Assembly: GCF_039832105.1 (NCBI RefSeq)
Contig: NZ_JBDOHS010000001.1
Span: forward strand, 288,765-352,764
DNA length: 64,000 nt
Direction: 5' to 3'
Source: Dorea_A sp016295505
GTDB lineage: Bacteria > Bacillota > Clostridia > Lachnospirales > Lachnospiraceae
The translations under genes and the position numbers were made by a program. Numbering within the stretch: position 1 is the first letter of the stretch; each line of letters starts with the position of its first letter. The notes under the pieces were generated by a model. That model searched no databases, was not told the origin of the DNA, and saw nothing but the letters and a program-made list of their open reading frames with translations. Shown piece after piece: positions 35,123 through 43,262 of this stretch.

Positions 35123-36055
35123 TTATTGTCCCATAGCTCCGCCCGGGCAGATTCCTGTCTCAACTTTCTCATTAACAGTCTTATTCTTCAGAACACCGAT
35201 CTGTGGAATGATTGCTTCCATTGTCTGTCCTGCAACGATAGTCTCAGGAGCTCCGATATCGCCAAGAGCAACTACATCACCAGGATTCAGAGTCATGTGG
35301 TGTGTCAGGTTAGCAAGGATTGTCTGCATTGTCCAGTATGTATTAACACCTGTGTTACCTTCCTGTTTCCACTCGCCGTCAACCTTGAACTTCAGTTCAA
35401 CTGCGTTAGGATCTTCGATCTGATCTGCAGGAATGATGTATGGTCCAAATGGAGCAAATTTATCAAACATCTTGTTCTTCGGATACAGAACGCCACGGCA
35501 TGTTACGTCATTGGAAATTGTCCATCCGGCAACGTGATCCATGATGTTTTCCGGTGTACAGTATTTTGCTGTAGAGCCGATAACTGCTGTAAGCTCACAT
35601 CCGTATGTAACCTTGTCGTATGGTTTTCCATCAATGTTAGGAATTACAACATCTTCGCCCGGTTTGCAGAAAGATGTAGATGGTTTCAGGAAGATGTGTG
35701 GGCACTCTGGATCTGGCAGCTTACCAACTTTTACATGTGTAGCGAATGTACGTCCGATCCAGATAGACTTTGTCGGATTGATCGGGTTCAGGATCATCTC
35801 TTCCTTCAGATCATATAACAGATCGCTGTCAGCCGGGATCCACTCAACAAGTGCTCTTGCAGCATCCGCTCCAGCTTTTCCTAACTTCATCATCTCTACC
35901 ATGTCTGTCGGCAGGTTAGCAAGTGCAGGTTTTTTCTCTGCAGCATATGCAGCATAAGCCTCAGCAAGTTTTACTACTTTGTCTTCTCCTACTAATACTC
36001 CTGTCTGAACGTCGCCAGGTGCGAATGCAAATGTACCTAATTTAATGTTTGTCAT
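35123..36055 (-). CDS. Fumarylacetoacetate hydrolase family protein
   Basis: A 310-residue enzyme of the FAH superfamily, which contains 2-keto acid hydratases, decarboxylases and C-C hydrolases. Landmarks: FLKPSTSFCKPGEDVVIP, YGCELTAVIGSTAKYC with a metal-binding Glu, GWTISNDVTCRG, and NPGDVVALGDIGAPE near the C-terminus. One of the usual acidic metal ligands is less obvious than in typical family members. The neighbours (aldolase, RraA-like protein, KDG kinase) point to catabolism of a 3-deoxy-2-keto sugar acid, for instance a diketo-deoxy acid. Exact reaction unknown. Confidence 0.82.
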   Translation of the reverse strand: MTNIKLGTFAFAPGDVQTGVLVGEDKVVKLAEAYAAYAAEKKPALANLPTDMVEMMKLGKAGADAARALVEWIPADSDLLYDLKEEMILNPINPTKSIWIGRTFATHVKVGKLPDPECPHIFLKPSTSFCKPGEDVVIPNIDGKPYDKVTYGCELTAVIGSTAKYCTPENIMDHVAGWTISNDVTCRGVLYPKNKMFDKFAPFGPYIIPADQIEDPNAVELKFKVDGEWKQEGNTGVNTYWTMQTILANLTHHMTLNPGDVVALGDIGAPETIVAGQTMEAIIPQIGVLKNKTVNEKVETGICPGGAMGQ

Positions 36056-36156
36056 TTTTCTTTTCTCCTTTTCTTTTTATATTGTTTTAATTTTTCATTT
36101 CTTTGTTTTTTTGTTTTTTATCTGTATGTTCGAATCTATATTGTCATTCCGGAAGA

Positions 36157-37140
36157 TTAGCACTTAGCTCCGCCTGTCAGATGCAGTTTTGCTTCCAGAA
36201 TTGCCTGCTTACGACTTAAGATATCATCACTTAATAACTGAGCCTGTACATTTTCAAATCCGATACGCTCAATTGTCTGTGCAAAACGTTCGCCCGTCTT
36301 TCCCTGTTCTCTGAACAGCAGGATTGCTTTTTCGATGACTGCCAAAACTTCTTCTTCTGTCTTGAATACTTTATCAATTGCCATTCCGCGGGTTACCCAT
36401 TTACCCCAGCGTCCGCCGATGTAGATCTTGTATCCGCCTCTTAACTTCGGCTGCATAGCTCCGAATGGACATACATCCATCTTTCCGTCATTTCCAAGAT
36501 GTACACAACGTCCACAGTTGTTACATTTTGATTCATCCAACTGAATTGTTCCTTCATCATCTCTGGAAAGTGCTCCCATCGGACATGATGCCAGAGCTGC
36601 ACAGGTCTTACAGCCGTTACATTCGTCTTCATCTACTTCTACAACTGTCTGTCCGATAACAGCAAGGTCATTCAAATCCGGTTTTACACAGTTATTCGGA
36701 CATCCGCCAACTGCAATTTTGAATTTGTGCGGAAGTAATACATCATGCCATCCAAGATAGAATGTTTCATGAATCTTCTCAGAAAGTGCAAATGTATCAA
36801 TCTGTCCATACTGGCAGATCGTTCCTTTACAGGAAACAACCGGTCTTACCTTGGATCCTGTTCCACCAGTTACAAGTCCTGCTTTAGCAATTTCAGCCTG
36901 GAAAGCTTCTGCTTTGTCAGCTGGAATTCCCTGTACCTCAAATGTCATTCGAGACGTTAAACCTACGATTCCGTTTCCGTACTTCTCAGCAGCTTCCTGG
37001 ATTGCCTTCATCTGTTCTGTAGTTACTCTTCCGTTTACAGTAAGAATACGAGCAGAGAATTCATCTGTTCCCTTATTGTTAAGGAAGCCCATACCTTTGA
37101 GACGCTTCTCTTCTTCTGGTTTGATTGTTAATGGTGCCAT
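36157..37140 (-). CDS. Siroheme sulfite/nitrite reductase-like protein with ferredoxin domain
   Basis: A 327-residue protein. The N-terminal ferrodoxin-like half (RILTVNGRVTTEQMKAIQEA) is followed by the siroheme-[4Fe-4S] motif, with cysteines in CKGTICQYG and GGCPNNCVKP, and by a two-cluster ferredoxin insert (CNGCKTCAALASCPMG and CNNCGRCVHLGNDGKMDVCP). The compact size and domain order resemble small dissimilatory or assimilatory-type anaerobic sulfite reductases (AsrC, Fsr, DsrA-like). It sits in a sugar-acid operon directly behind a rhodanese-containing NADH enzyme, with siroheme genes nearby. Whether it reduces sulfite, nitrite or another sulfur species is unknown. Confidence 0.88.
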   Translation of the reverse strand: MAPLTIKPEEEKRLKGMGFLNNKGTDEFSARILTVNGRVTTEQMKAIQEAAEKYGNGIVGLTSRMTFEVQGIPADKAEAFQAEIAKAGLVTGGTGSKVRPVVSCKGTICQYGQIDTFALSEKIHETFYLGWHDVLLPHKFKIAVGGCPNNCVKPDLNDLAVIGQTVVEVDEDECNGCKTCAALASCPMGALSRDDEGTIQLDESKCNNCGRCVHLGNDGKMDVCPFGAMQPKLRGGYKIYIGGRWGKWVTRGMAIDKVFKTEEEVLAVIEKAILLFREQGKTGERFAQTIERIGFENVQAQLLSDDILSRKQAILEAKLHLTGGAKC

Positions 37141-37166
37141 TAAAATTCCTCCTTTTCTCTTCCGGC

Positions 37167-38792
37167 TTAGACTAAATCAGTGCCATTAAATGTGGTTCCT
37201 GACTCCAGAACTTTTGTGTTCGTGTAGCCATAATATCTTAACTTATTTTGTAATAAGTAAGCTCGCTTTCCCTTTGTACATACAAGCAGCAGCTTGTCAT
37301 CTGTACCAAATTCCGGCAGTACTCCATCAACCGCTGTCGGGTCAACATATGGTGCACCTTCAATTGCCGGCGTGATCGAAGCATCAATCACCTTATATTC
37401 AGAGTAATCTCCGGTTGCATATTCTTCCGGTGTAATACTGTCCATTGTTCCGTCCAGCTTATTCTCCAGCACCTGTACAGCCAGTACAAATGGGTGAATT
37501 GCTGTTGAGAACGGTGGAGCATATGCCATATCCATGTTGTCCAGATCATCCAGACTTCCCTTTAATGCAAGTGCTGTTGCGCCTACATCAACGACCTTGT
37601 CGACTGCTCCCGCTCCAAGTGCTTCTACTCCCAGGAACTTCTTCGTTGCTTTATCTGCAACCACTTTAATGATGAATGTATCAGATCCCGGATAATAGTG
37701 TGCTTTATCATCGGTAACAACGGTTACACTGACCGGATCAAATCCGGCAGCTTTTGCTGTCTCTTCTGTGAATCCCGTCTTTCCGATATTCAGACCCGGC
37801 AGATGACACACTGCAGTTCCAAGTACACCCGGATATGTAACTTTCTTTCCGGCGATATTCATAGCGCATACACGGCCCGCCATATTTGCTGTAGACCCCA
37901 TCGGAGACCACTGTGGCTGTTTTGTGTACCGGTTCCATACCGTCACGCAGTCACCTACCGCATAGATATCATCTACATTTGTTTCCATATATTCATTTAC
38001 TTTAATCGTTCTGTTCGGCATCAGTTCAATTCCGGTTCCGTCGAGAAATGCTGTGTTTGCACGAATACCGATAGACAGAATGACAACATCTGCCTTTGCA
38101 CCCTTTTTGTCCGTCAGAACCTTCTCCGGCTTATCTGTTCCCTGAATCGATTCTACTCTGCGTCCTGTCATAACCTTGATTCCGATGGATGCCAGATGGT
38201 CTGCAAAGAAGTTGGCAAAGTCTTTGGAGAATCCAGGTAATACCTGATCTGCCATATCGATAACTGTCACACGAAGATCCATCTTGCGAAGGTTTTCTGC
38301 AACTTCCAGTCCGATGAAGCCTCCGCCTACAACAACTGCCCGCTCACAATTGTTATCTTTGATATAATCCTTGGCTGCAAATGCATCTTCAGGAGTTCTC
38401 ATACAGAACACACCCGGAAGATCGATTCCCGGAAGTGGAGGTTTGATCGGAGATGCTCCTGTTGCAACCACAAGTTTGTCATATTCATAAGTAACGGTTT
38501 CGCCATCCACATTCACAGCTTCTACTGTTTTAGCTTCCGGATTTACTTTTGTTACTTCTGTTTCTGTAATTACATTGGCTCCTGTCAGGCTCGCAAACTT
38601 TTCCGGTGTATTGACAATCAATGCTTCTTTTTCTTTGATCACTTCGCCTACATAATATGGAAGTCCACAACCTGCATAAGAGATATCTTTCCCTTTTGTT
38701 ACAATCGTAACTTCAGCATCCGGCATCTCTCTTTTAAGTTTTGCAGCTGCCTTGGTTCCGGCTGCTACACCACCGATAATTAGTACTTTCAT
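37167..38792 (-). CDS. FAD-dependent pyridine nucleotide-disulfide oxidoreductase with rhodanese domain
   Basis: A 541-residue enzyme of the CoA-disulfide reductase / NADH-dependent persulfide reductase group. FAD-binding IIGGVAAGTKAAAKL at the N-terminus, the redox Cys in SYAGCGLPYYVGE (single-Cys type), NADH-binding VVVGGGFIGLEVAENL, and the C-terminal FAD motif DDIYAVGDCV. Residues about 455-541 form a rhodanese-like domain with active-site Cys in LLLVCTKGKRAYLL. Such enzymes reduce CoA persulfide, disulfides or polysulfide. It is 26 bases upstream of the siroheme reductase, so the two probably form an electron-transfer or sulfur-handling pair. Confidence 0.88.
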   Translation of the reverse strand: MKVLIIGGVAAGTKAAAKLKREMPDAEVTIVTKGKDISYAGCGLPYYVGEVIKEKEALIVNTPEKFASLTGANVITETEVTKVNPEAKTVEAVNVDGETVTYEYDKLVVATGASPIKPPLPGIDLPGVFCMRTPEDAFAAKDYIKDNNCERAVVVGGGFIGLEVAENLRKMDLRVTVIDMADQVLPGFSKDFANFFADHLASIGIKVMTGRRVESIQGTDKPEKVLTDKKGAKADVVILSIGIRANTAFLDGTGIELMPNRTIKVNEYMETNVDDIYAVGDCVTVWNRYTKQPQWSPMGSTANMAGRVCAMNIAGKKVTYPGVLGTAVCHLPGLNIGKTGFTEETAKAAGFDPVSVTVVTDDKAHYYPGSDTFIIKVVADKATKKFLGVEALGAGAVDKVVDVGATALALKGSLDDLDNMDMAYAPPFSTAIHPFVLAVQVLENKLDGTMDSITPEEYATGDYSEYKVIDASITPAIEGAPYVDPTAVDGVLPEFGTDDKLLLVCTKGKRAYLLQNKLRYYGYTNTKVLESGTTFNGTDLV

Positions 38793-38814
38793 GTAAAACC
38801 CTCCCTACTTATTT

Positions 38815-39777
38815 TTATAAATGTCTTCTCAGATGAATCGCAAATCCTCCGAATTCACCTTCAAAGTATGCTGCGATAATTCCTTTCTCATCTGCCGACA
38901 TATGTTCTTCATCAAAGCTGTAACCTACAGATTTAAAATATGCCATTGCACGGTCGATATTCCTTACGCTTAATGCGATATGTCCGTGGGTTCCTTTCCC
39001 CGGTGTCTTATTGACTTCCACCATATCCCCTGCGAAGAAAGAGGCTCCGTCATGCATCGGCACTCCCAGAAGTCCTGCATACGCTCTGGTAATCTCTTCT
39101 GCTTCTTTCGCATCCTGTGCATTGATTCCCAGATGTAGGAGGAAGATATCATGAATATTCTTCACAGCTTCTTTCGATAATCTTGTAATCTCGTCAAACT
39201 GATGCTCACGGATCATTTTAGAAGGACAGATCCAGCTTCCGCCACATGCCACAACATTTGGCAGATCCATGTATGAACCAATGTTCTCTGCACTGATTCC
39301 GCCGGTCGGAACGAATCTCATATCTGCATAAGGCCCTTTTAAGGCCTTCAGCATCTTAACTCCTCCGGCAGCTTCTGCCGGGAAAAATTTTACTACTTTA
39401 AGTCCATACTTCTGAGCCATTGCGATCTCACTCGGAGATGTGATCCCCGGAAACATTGGGATATCATGCTCCACTGCCCATCCAACGACCTTTTCATCAA
39501 ATCCCGGCGATACCAGGAATTTCGCGCCGGCATCTACAGCTTTTTGGGCCATCTCAACGGTAAGAACGGTGCCTGCACCCGTGCAGACATCCAGGCCACT
39601 TTCGCTCAGTTTCCGGATTGCATCTGCAGCGGCTGCGGTACGGAAGGTAATCTCAATTACTTTTATACCGGCTGCCAGAAACGCCTTTCCCAATTCTACC
39701 GCATCATCACTGTTATCAATCGCAACAACAGGAATGATTGCGCTGCTATACATCTGTTCCAATACTTTATTATCCAT
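38815..39777 (-). CDS. eda: KDPG/KHG aldolase fused to a VOC (glyoxalase-like) domain
   Basis: A 320-residue protein. Residues 1-205 are a class I KDPG aldolase: Glu in VIEITFRTAAA, GAGTVLTVEMA, Schiff-base Lys in VVKFFPAEAAGG, and FVPTGGIS. Residues about 210-320 are a single VOC module (FLLHLGINAQDAKEAEEITR, GTHGHIALSVRNIDRAMAYF, FEGEFGGFAIHLRR). The aldolase splits KDPG to pyruvate and glyceraldehyde-3-phosphate. The VOC domain may bind a metal and isomerise or sense an aldehyde product. It is the first gene of the operon with the two AACCGGTT-type sites before it. The fused layout is unusual compared with stand-alone Eda. Confidence 0.9.
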   Translation of the reverse strand: MDNKVLEQMYSSAIIPVVAIDNSDDAVELGKAFLAAGIKVIEITFRTAAAADAIRKLSESGLDVCTGAGTVLTVEMAQKAVDAGAKFLVSPGFDEKVVGWAVEHDIPMFPGITSPSEIAMAQKYGLKVVKFFPAEAAGGVKMLKALKGPYADMRFVPTGGISAENIGSYMDLPNVVACGGSWICPSKMIREHQFDEITRLSKEAVKNIHDIFLLHLGINAQDAKEAEEITRAYAGLLGVPMHDGASFFAGDMVEVNKTPGKGTHGHIALSVRNIDRAMAYFKSVGYSFDEEHMSADEKGIIAAYFEGEFGGFAIHLRRHL

Positions 39778-39794
39778 AATCGTCTCCCTGATTG

Positions 39795-39876
39795 TGTACC
39801 GGTTTACATTCTATATATAACCATGTTTTTTTAGCAAAATATCATTCAATTCTAATCAAGTCTGTAACCGGTTTCG
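39795..39876. promoter_or_regulatory. Two LacI-family operator candidates ahead of the aldolase operon
   Basis: TGTACCGGTTTACA (39795-39808) and TGTAACCGGTTTCG (39863-39876, core AACCGGTT at 39866-39873) flank the probable promoter between the LacI-type regulator and the aldolase gene. They are about 68 bases apart, near a whole number of helical turns (about 6.5), so they may allow loop formation. Related sites: 24283, 42032, 42179. Confidence 0.65.
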
Positions 39877-39923
39877 AATTCATCAAAAAAAATTATGTTT
39901 TTATTTTTTATCTTTATTATTGC

Positions 39924-40967
39924 TTATTTTTTCCTCAGCGTTGATTCTCTCGGCACAAAATCTGTATTTACCCAGATTGTCTTCACTTCACCGGAAGGTT
40001 CTTCAATCTTCTCAAGGATTCGTGCTGCACACTTCTGTCCGATCTCATATCCACGGATCATTACACAGCTGACCGTCGGCCGCAGCATGTCCATCCATAT
40101 TGTGCTCTCGTTCCAGGACCAGGAATTCGTTCCGCACAGACCAATCTCATCCGGCATCCTGTATCCCAGATTTTTGATTGCACGAAATGCCAGCATGGTC
40201 ATAACCGAATTTGCTCCGATCACAGCCGGAATCTCTCCTTTTTTCACCGTCTTCATAAATGCTTTTACGCATTCACTGACGCTGCTGACCGTCTCATCTC
40301 TGGTAAGAAATACATCTGCGTGTGCGTCATATCCAAATTCTTCATCCATAATCCGCAGGAAACTGCTTTTTCGAATATTCTTTGCACTGCTCTGCAGATT
40401 TTCCTGCGTCATCAGCGCAATTCTTGTATATCCCTGTTCCTTGAGGTGATGTACCAGCACAGAGATGATCTCTTCGTTGTCTTCCCCCACAATATCCATA
40501 TTGTAGTTGCGAAGCTTTCTGTCACATAACACGATCGGAATTCCCTGATTCTGATATCCATACAGGAAATCATTATCCGGAGACGTCGTATTGACGATCA
40601 GGCCATCTACTCCCTTACTTACAAGCGTTGAGATTGCAATCTTCTCCTTTGCCGGATCCTCATGACAGTTAATAAAGAGTGGTACATAGCCATTCATCTC
40701 AAGAATCTCTCCGGTTCCCGCAACAACTGCGGATGAAAATGGCGAAGCGATATCCGATACAATTACTCCAACCGTATAGGTCTTCTTTGTCTTCAGGCTT
40801 CTAGCCAATTCGCTGGGATGGTAGTCCAGCAATTCAATCACATTCTTAATCCGGTTCGCCGTCTCGGCGCTCATCATATTCGTCTGCCCATTGATATATC
40901 TGGAAACGGTCGTCTTGGAATACCCAACCGCATCTGCGATATCCTGGATTGTTACTTTTTTCTTCAT
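39924..40967 (-). CDS. LacI-family transcriptional regulator
   Basis: A 347-residue repressor. The N-terminal HTH and hinge read VTIQDIADAVGYSKTTVSRY and YHPSELARSLKTKKTYTVGV. The sugar-binding domain includes VIVSDIASPFSSAVVAGT, TLVSKGVDGLIVNTTS, PIVLCDRKLRN and EIGLCGTNSW. I use the second ATG because AAGGAG is eight bases before it. It lies between the aldo-keto reductase and the sugar-acid operon. The AACCGGTT palindromes nearby are probably its targets, and the effector is likely the sugar acid or a keto-deoxy product. KdgR of this type is a plausible relative. Confidence 0.9.
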   Translation of the reverse strand: MKKKVTIQDIADAVGYSKTTVSRYINGQTNMMSAETANRIKNVIELLDYHPSELARSLKTKKTYTVGVIVSDIASPFSSAVVAGTGEILEMNGYVPLFINCHEDPAKEKIAISTLVSKGVDGLIVNTTSPDNDFLYGYQNQGIPIVLCDRKLRNYNMDIVGEDNEEIISVLVHHLKEQGYTRIALMTQENLQSSAKNIRKSSFLRIMDEEFGYDAHADVFLTRDETVSSVSECVKAFMKTVKKGEIPAVIGANSVMTMLAFRAIKNLGYRMPDEIGLCGTNSWSWNESTIWMDMLRPTVSCVMIRGYEIGQKCAARILEKIEEPSGEVKTIWVNTDFVPRESTLRKK

Positions 40968-41100
40968 TGCCATTGCTCCTTGGATAACTTCAAAACTTCT
41001 ATGACAATTCTAACATTCCGTTCCGGCATTTTCAACATTTTTCCAGTCTCCGCGCGCCTTGTCATTACACTAAGATGTCATCTGCGAATCTCGCAAACCT

Positions 41101-41979
41101 TTAAAATACCGGTGGTGTATCCTCGCCAAATGTGGTGTGATCACTGTCGTTCAACAGTCCCGGCTCTTCCAGTGCATCGATCAGTGCCATGTCCTCATCG
41201 CTGATCGTAAAGTTCAGATTGATATTCTCAAGGATTCTGTCCTTATGTACACTCTTGAAGATCGGAATTACATTTTTCTGCTGTGCATATTTCATACAAA
41301 GCTGTGATACGGATACTCCCAGTTTATCAGCGATCTCTTTTACCTGTGGGAATTCAAAGATTCTTCCGTTAGCCAGAGGGCTGTAACCAGTTACAACGAT
41401 TCCAAGCTTTTCACAGTACTCAATATCTTCTTTCAAAGCAACTCCGCAGCCCGGGTGGAATTCCAGCTGATTCACCATCGGTTTTACCTTTGCCGTCTGC
41501 ATCAGTTCGTCGATGTGATGAACCTTGAAGTTTGAGATACCGATCGCTTTACATTTTCCTTCGTTGTAAAGTGTTTCCATTGCTCTCCATGTCTCAGCAT
41601 TTTTTGCAATGTAATCATCACGGAAAGTACTAGGTACCGGCCAGTGAATCAGGTAAAGATCAACATAGTCAAGTCCAAGATCTGTAATAGACTGGTTGAA
41701 TGCCTCCAGGGTCTCATCATATCCACGAACGGTATTCCAAAGTTTGGAAGTTACGAAGATGTCTTCTCTCTTCCATCCCGTTGCTTCGAGTCCTGCCGCA
41801 ATGCCCTGTCCTACATATACCTGGTTTCCATATCTTGTTGCACTGTCAATATGATTGCATCCGCACAGCATTGCGTCTTTAATTGCGTTGATCGTGATCT
41901 CTGCACGCGGCGCTTTCCAAGTGCCATAACCAATTTCCGGAATTGACGTTCCATTGTATAATTTCACGCGATTCATCAT
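41101..41979 (-). CDS. Aldo/keto reductase
   Basis: A 292-residue NAD(P)H-dependent AKR barrel. Conserved motifs: IPEIGYGTW, HIDSATRYGNQVYVGQGI (catalytic Asp and Tyr), the catalytic Lys in IFVTSKLW, and His in YLIHWP; cofactor contacts around IPIFKSVHKDRILENIN. It should reduce an aldehyde or keto sugar, possibly the first step for the pathway next door. It starts close to an AACCGGTT site (42032-42039), just behind a TATTAT box on the minus strand. It lies upstream of the LacI regulator, same strand. Confidence 0.88.
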   Translation of the reverse strand: MMNRVKLYNGTSIPEIGYGTWKAPRAEITINAIKDAMLCGCNHIDSATRYGNQVYVGQGIAAGLEATGWKREDIFVTSKLWNTVRGYDETLEAFNQSITDLGLDYVDLYLIHWPVPSTFRDDYIAKNAETWRAMETLYNEGKCKAIGISNFKVHHIDELMQTAKVKPMVNQLEFHPGCGVALKEDIEYCEKLGIVVTGYSPLANGRIFEFPQVKEIADKLGVSVSQLCMKYAQQKNVIPIFKSVHKDRILENINLNFTISDEDMALIDALEEPGLLNDSDHTTFGEDTPPVF

Positions 41980-42285
41980 GTCCTGCTCCTTTTCTTCATT
42001 GTTTCTCTTTTTGTTAACGTGTTTCTTTATTAACCGGTTTCTTTATGCCTTTATAATACCAGACTCATTCTGCATGTTCAAGAAAAATCAATAGATTTTA
42101 TCTTTTTTGTTAGTTTTTTATATTTTTACGCCTTCTGTTTTGTGCATTTTTGCCGTTTTTTCGTTTATCAGTTTCGTTAACCGGTAAACATACTATTTTT
42201 TCGTTGACTTTTAAATATGAAAATGAGAAAATAAAGGAAATAAGCAAAAACTGTGAAAATATAATGAGAATAGAGGTGTTCCCCC
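41980..42285. promoter_or_regulatory. Divergent control region with two AACCGG-type operators
   Basis: The 306 bases between the aldo-keto reductase and the AEC transporter hold no gene. Site one is TTAACCGGTTTC (core 42032-42039), 10-20 bases after a minus-strand -10-like TATTAT. Site two is GTTAACCGGTAAACAT (core 42179-42186), placed before TTGACT (42204-42209). A half site GTTAACG lies at about 42013-42019. This suggests that both divergent units answer to the LacI regulator. Confidence 0.6.
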
Positions 42286-43236
42286 TTGCGGATGTTTACA
42301 ATATCTGACTGTATTTCGACGGTTCTCCCTATTTTAATCATAATCGTAATCGGTTACGTAATGAGGATTCGGAAGATTCTGGGAGACCGTTTCGTGGAAG
42401 AAGCGAATCACATTAATTACATTCTTGGATTTCCGCTGCTGCTGTTTACCAGTACAGTGACCGCCGATCTGAAGACTTTATTCAATCTGAAGCTGGTACT
42501 GTATTCTGTAGGAAGCATCCTGGTCATGGCTGCTGTCGGATATCTGATATTCGGAAAACTTACAGATAAGAAAAAACAGGGAGCCCTTACTACCACAACT
42601 TTCCGATCCGATATCCTGTTATTCGCCGTTTACATTACCGGGCAGCTGTTCGGACAGGACGGAATTGCGCTTGCCGCCATGTTGACAGCTTTCATATCTC
42701 CTACAGTCACCACTCTTTCCATCGTGATACTGAATCACCTGGATCAGGAACACAACCGTGGATTAAGTATCGGTCAGACACTTCTTAAAGTAATAAAGAA
42801 CCCGTTTATTATCGCGGTGATCACCGGAGTCCTGTATAATTGCAGCGGTCTTCCGTTCCCGGAACCCATTCTGGATCCTCTTCAGGATATCGGTGCCATG
42901 GCTATCCCGCTTTCCCTTCTGGCAATCGGTGTACAGCTTGACTTTAAAAATGTAGCCGAAGAGAAGTCCCTGATTATAATCGGAGTATTTGCACGGCTGG
43001 TTGCAGTCCCGGCCATATTTGTTACAGGTGCAGTATTACTGGGCTTTCACGGGATGTCCCTCGCCTGCCTGTTTGCCCAGTTTGCCGCACCGGCTACCGT
43101 ATCCTGCTACAGTTTTGCCGAACAGATGAACAGTGATTCCAAACTGGCCGGAAGTATCATCATATTTTCCACTGTATTTGCAATCATCACCATCTTCATC
43201 GGCCTGATCATTCTTACGAGCTTACAATTACTGTAA
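42286..43236 (+). CDS. AEC family transporter (auxin efflux carrier type)
   Basis: A 316-residue membrane protein with about ten helices in two repeats of five, the AEC layout. The segment VLPILIIIVIGYVMRIRKIL at the start and LPFPEPILDPLQDIGAMAIPLSLLAIGVQL in the second repeat (quoted as LDPLQDIGAMAIPLSLLAIG) are typical. Members export or import malate and other organic acids. The RBS AGAGGTG is seven bases from a TTG; an ATG two codons later is an alternative start. Following a LacI-type operator and beside a sugar-acid operon, it probably moves the substrate or an acid end product. Confidence 0.85.
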   Translation: MRMFTISDCISTVLPILIIIVIGYVMRIRKILGDRFVEEANHINYILGFPLLLFTSTVTADLKTLFNLKLVLYSVGSILVMAAVGYLIFGKLTDKKKQGALTTTTFRSDILLFAVYITGQLFGQDGIALAAMLTAFISPTVTTLSIVILNHLDQEHNRGLSIGQTLLKVIKNPFIIAVITGVLYNCSGLPFPEPILDPLQDIGAMAIPLSLLAIGVQLDFKNVAEEKSLIIIGVFARLVAVPAIFVTGAVLLGFHGMSLACLFAQFAAPATVSCYSFAEQMNSDSKLAGSIIIFSTVFAIITIFIGLIILTSLQLL

Positions 43237-43262
43237 TTTTCTTTTAAAAAGGAGGACTTAAT

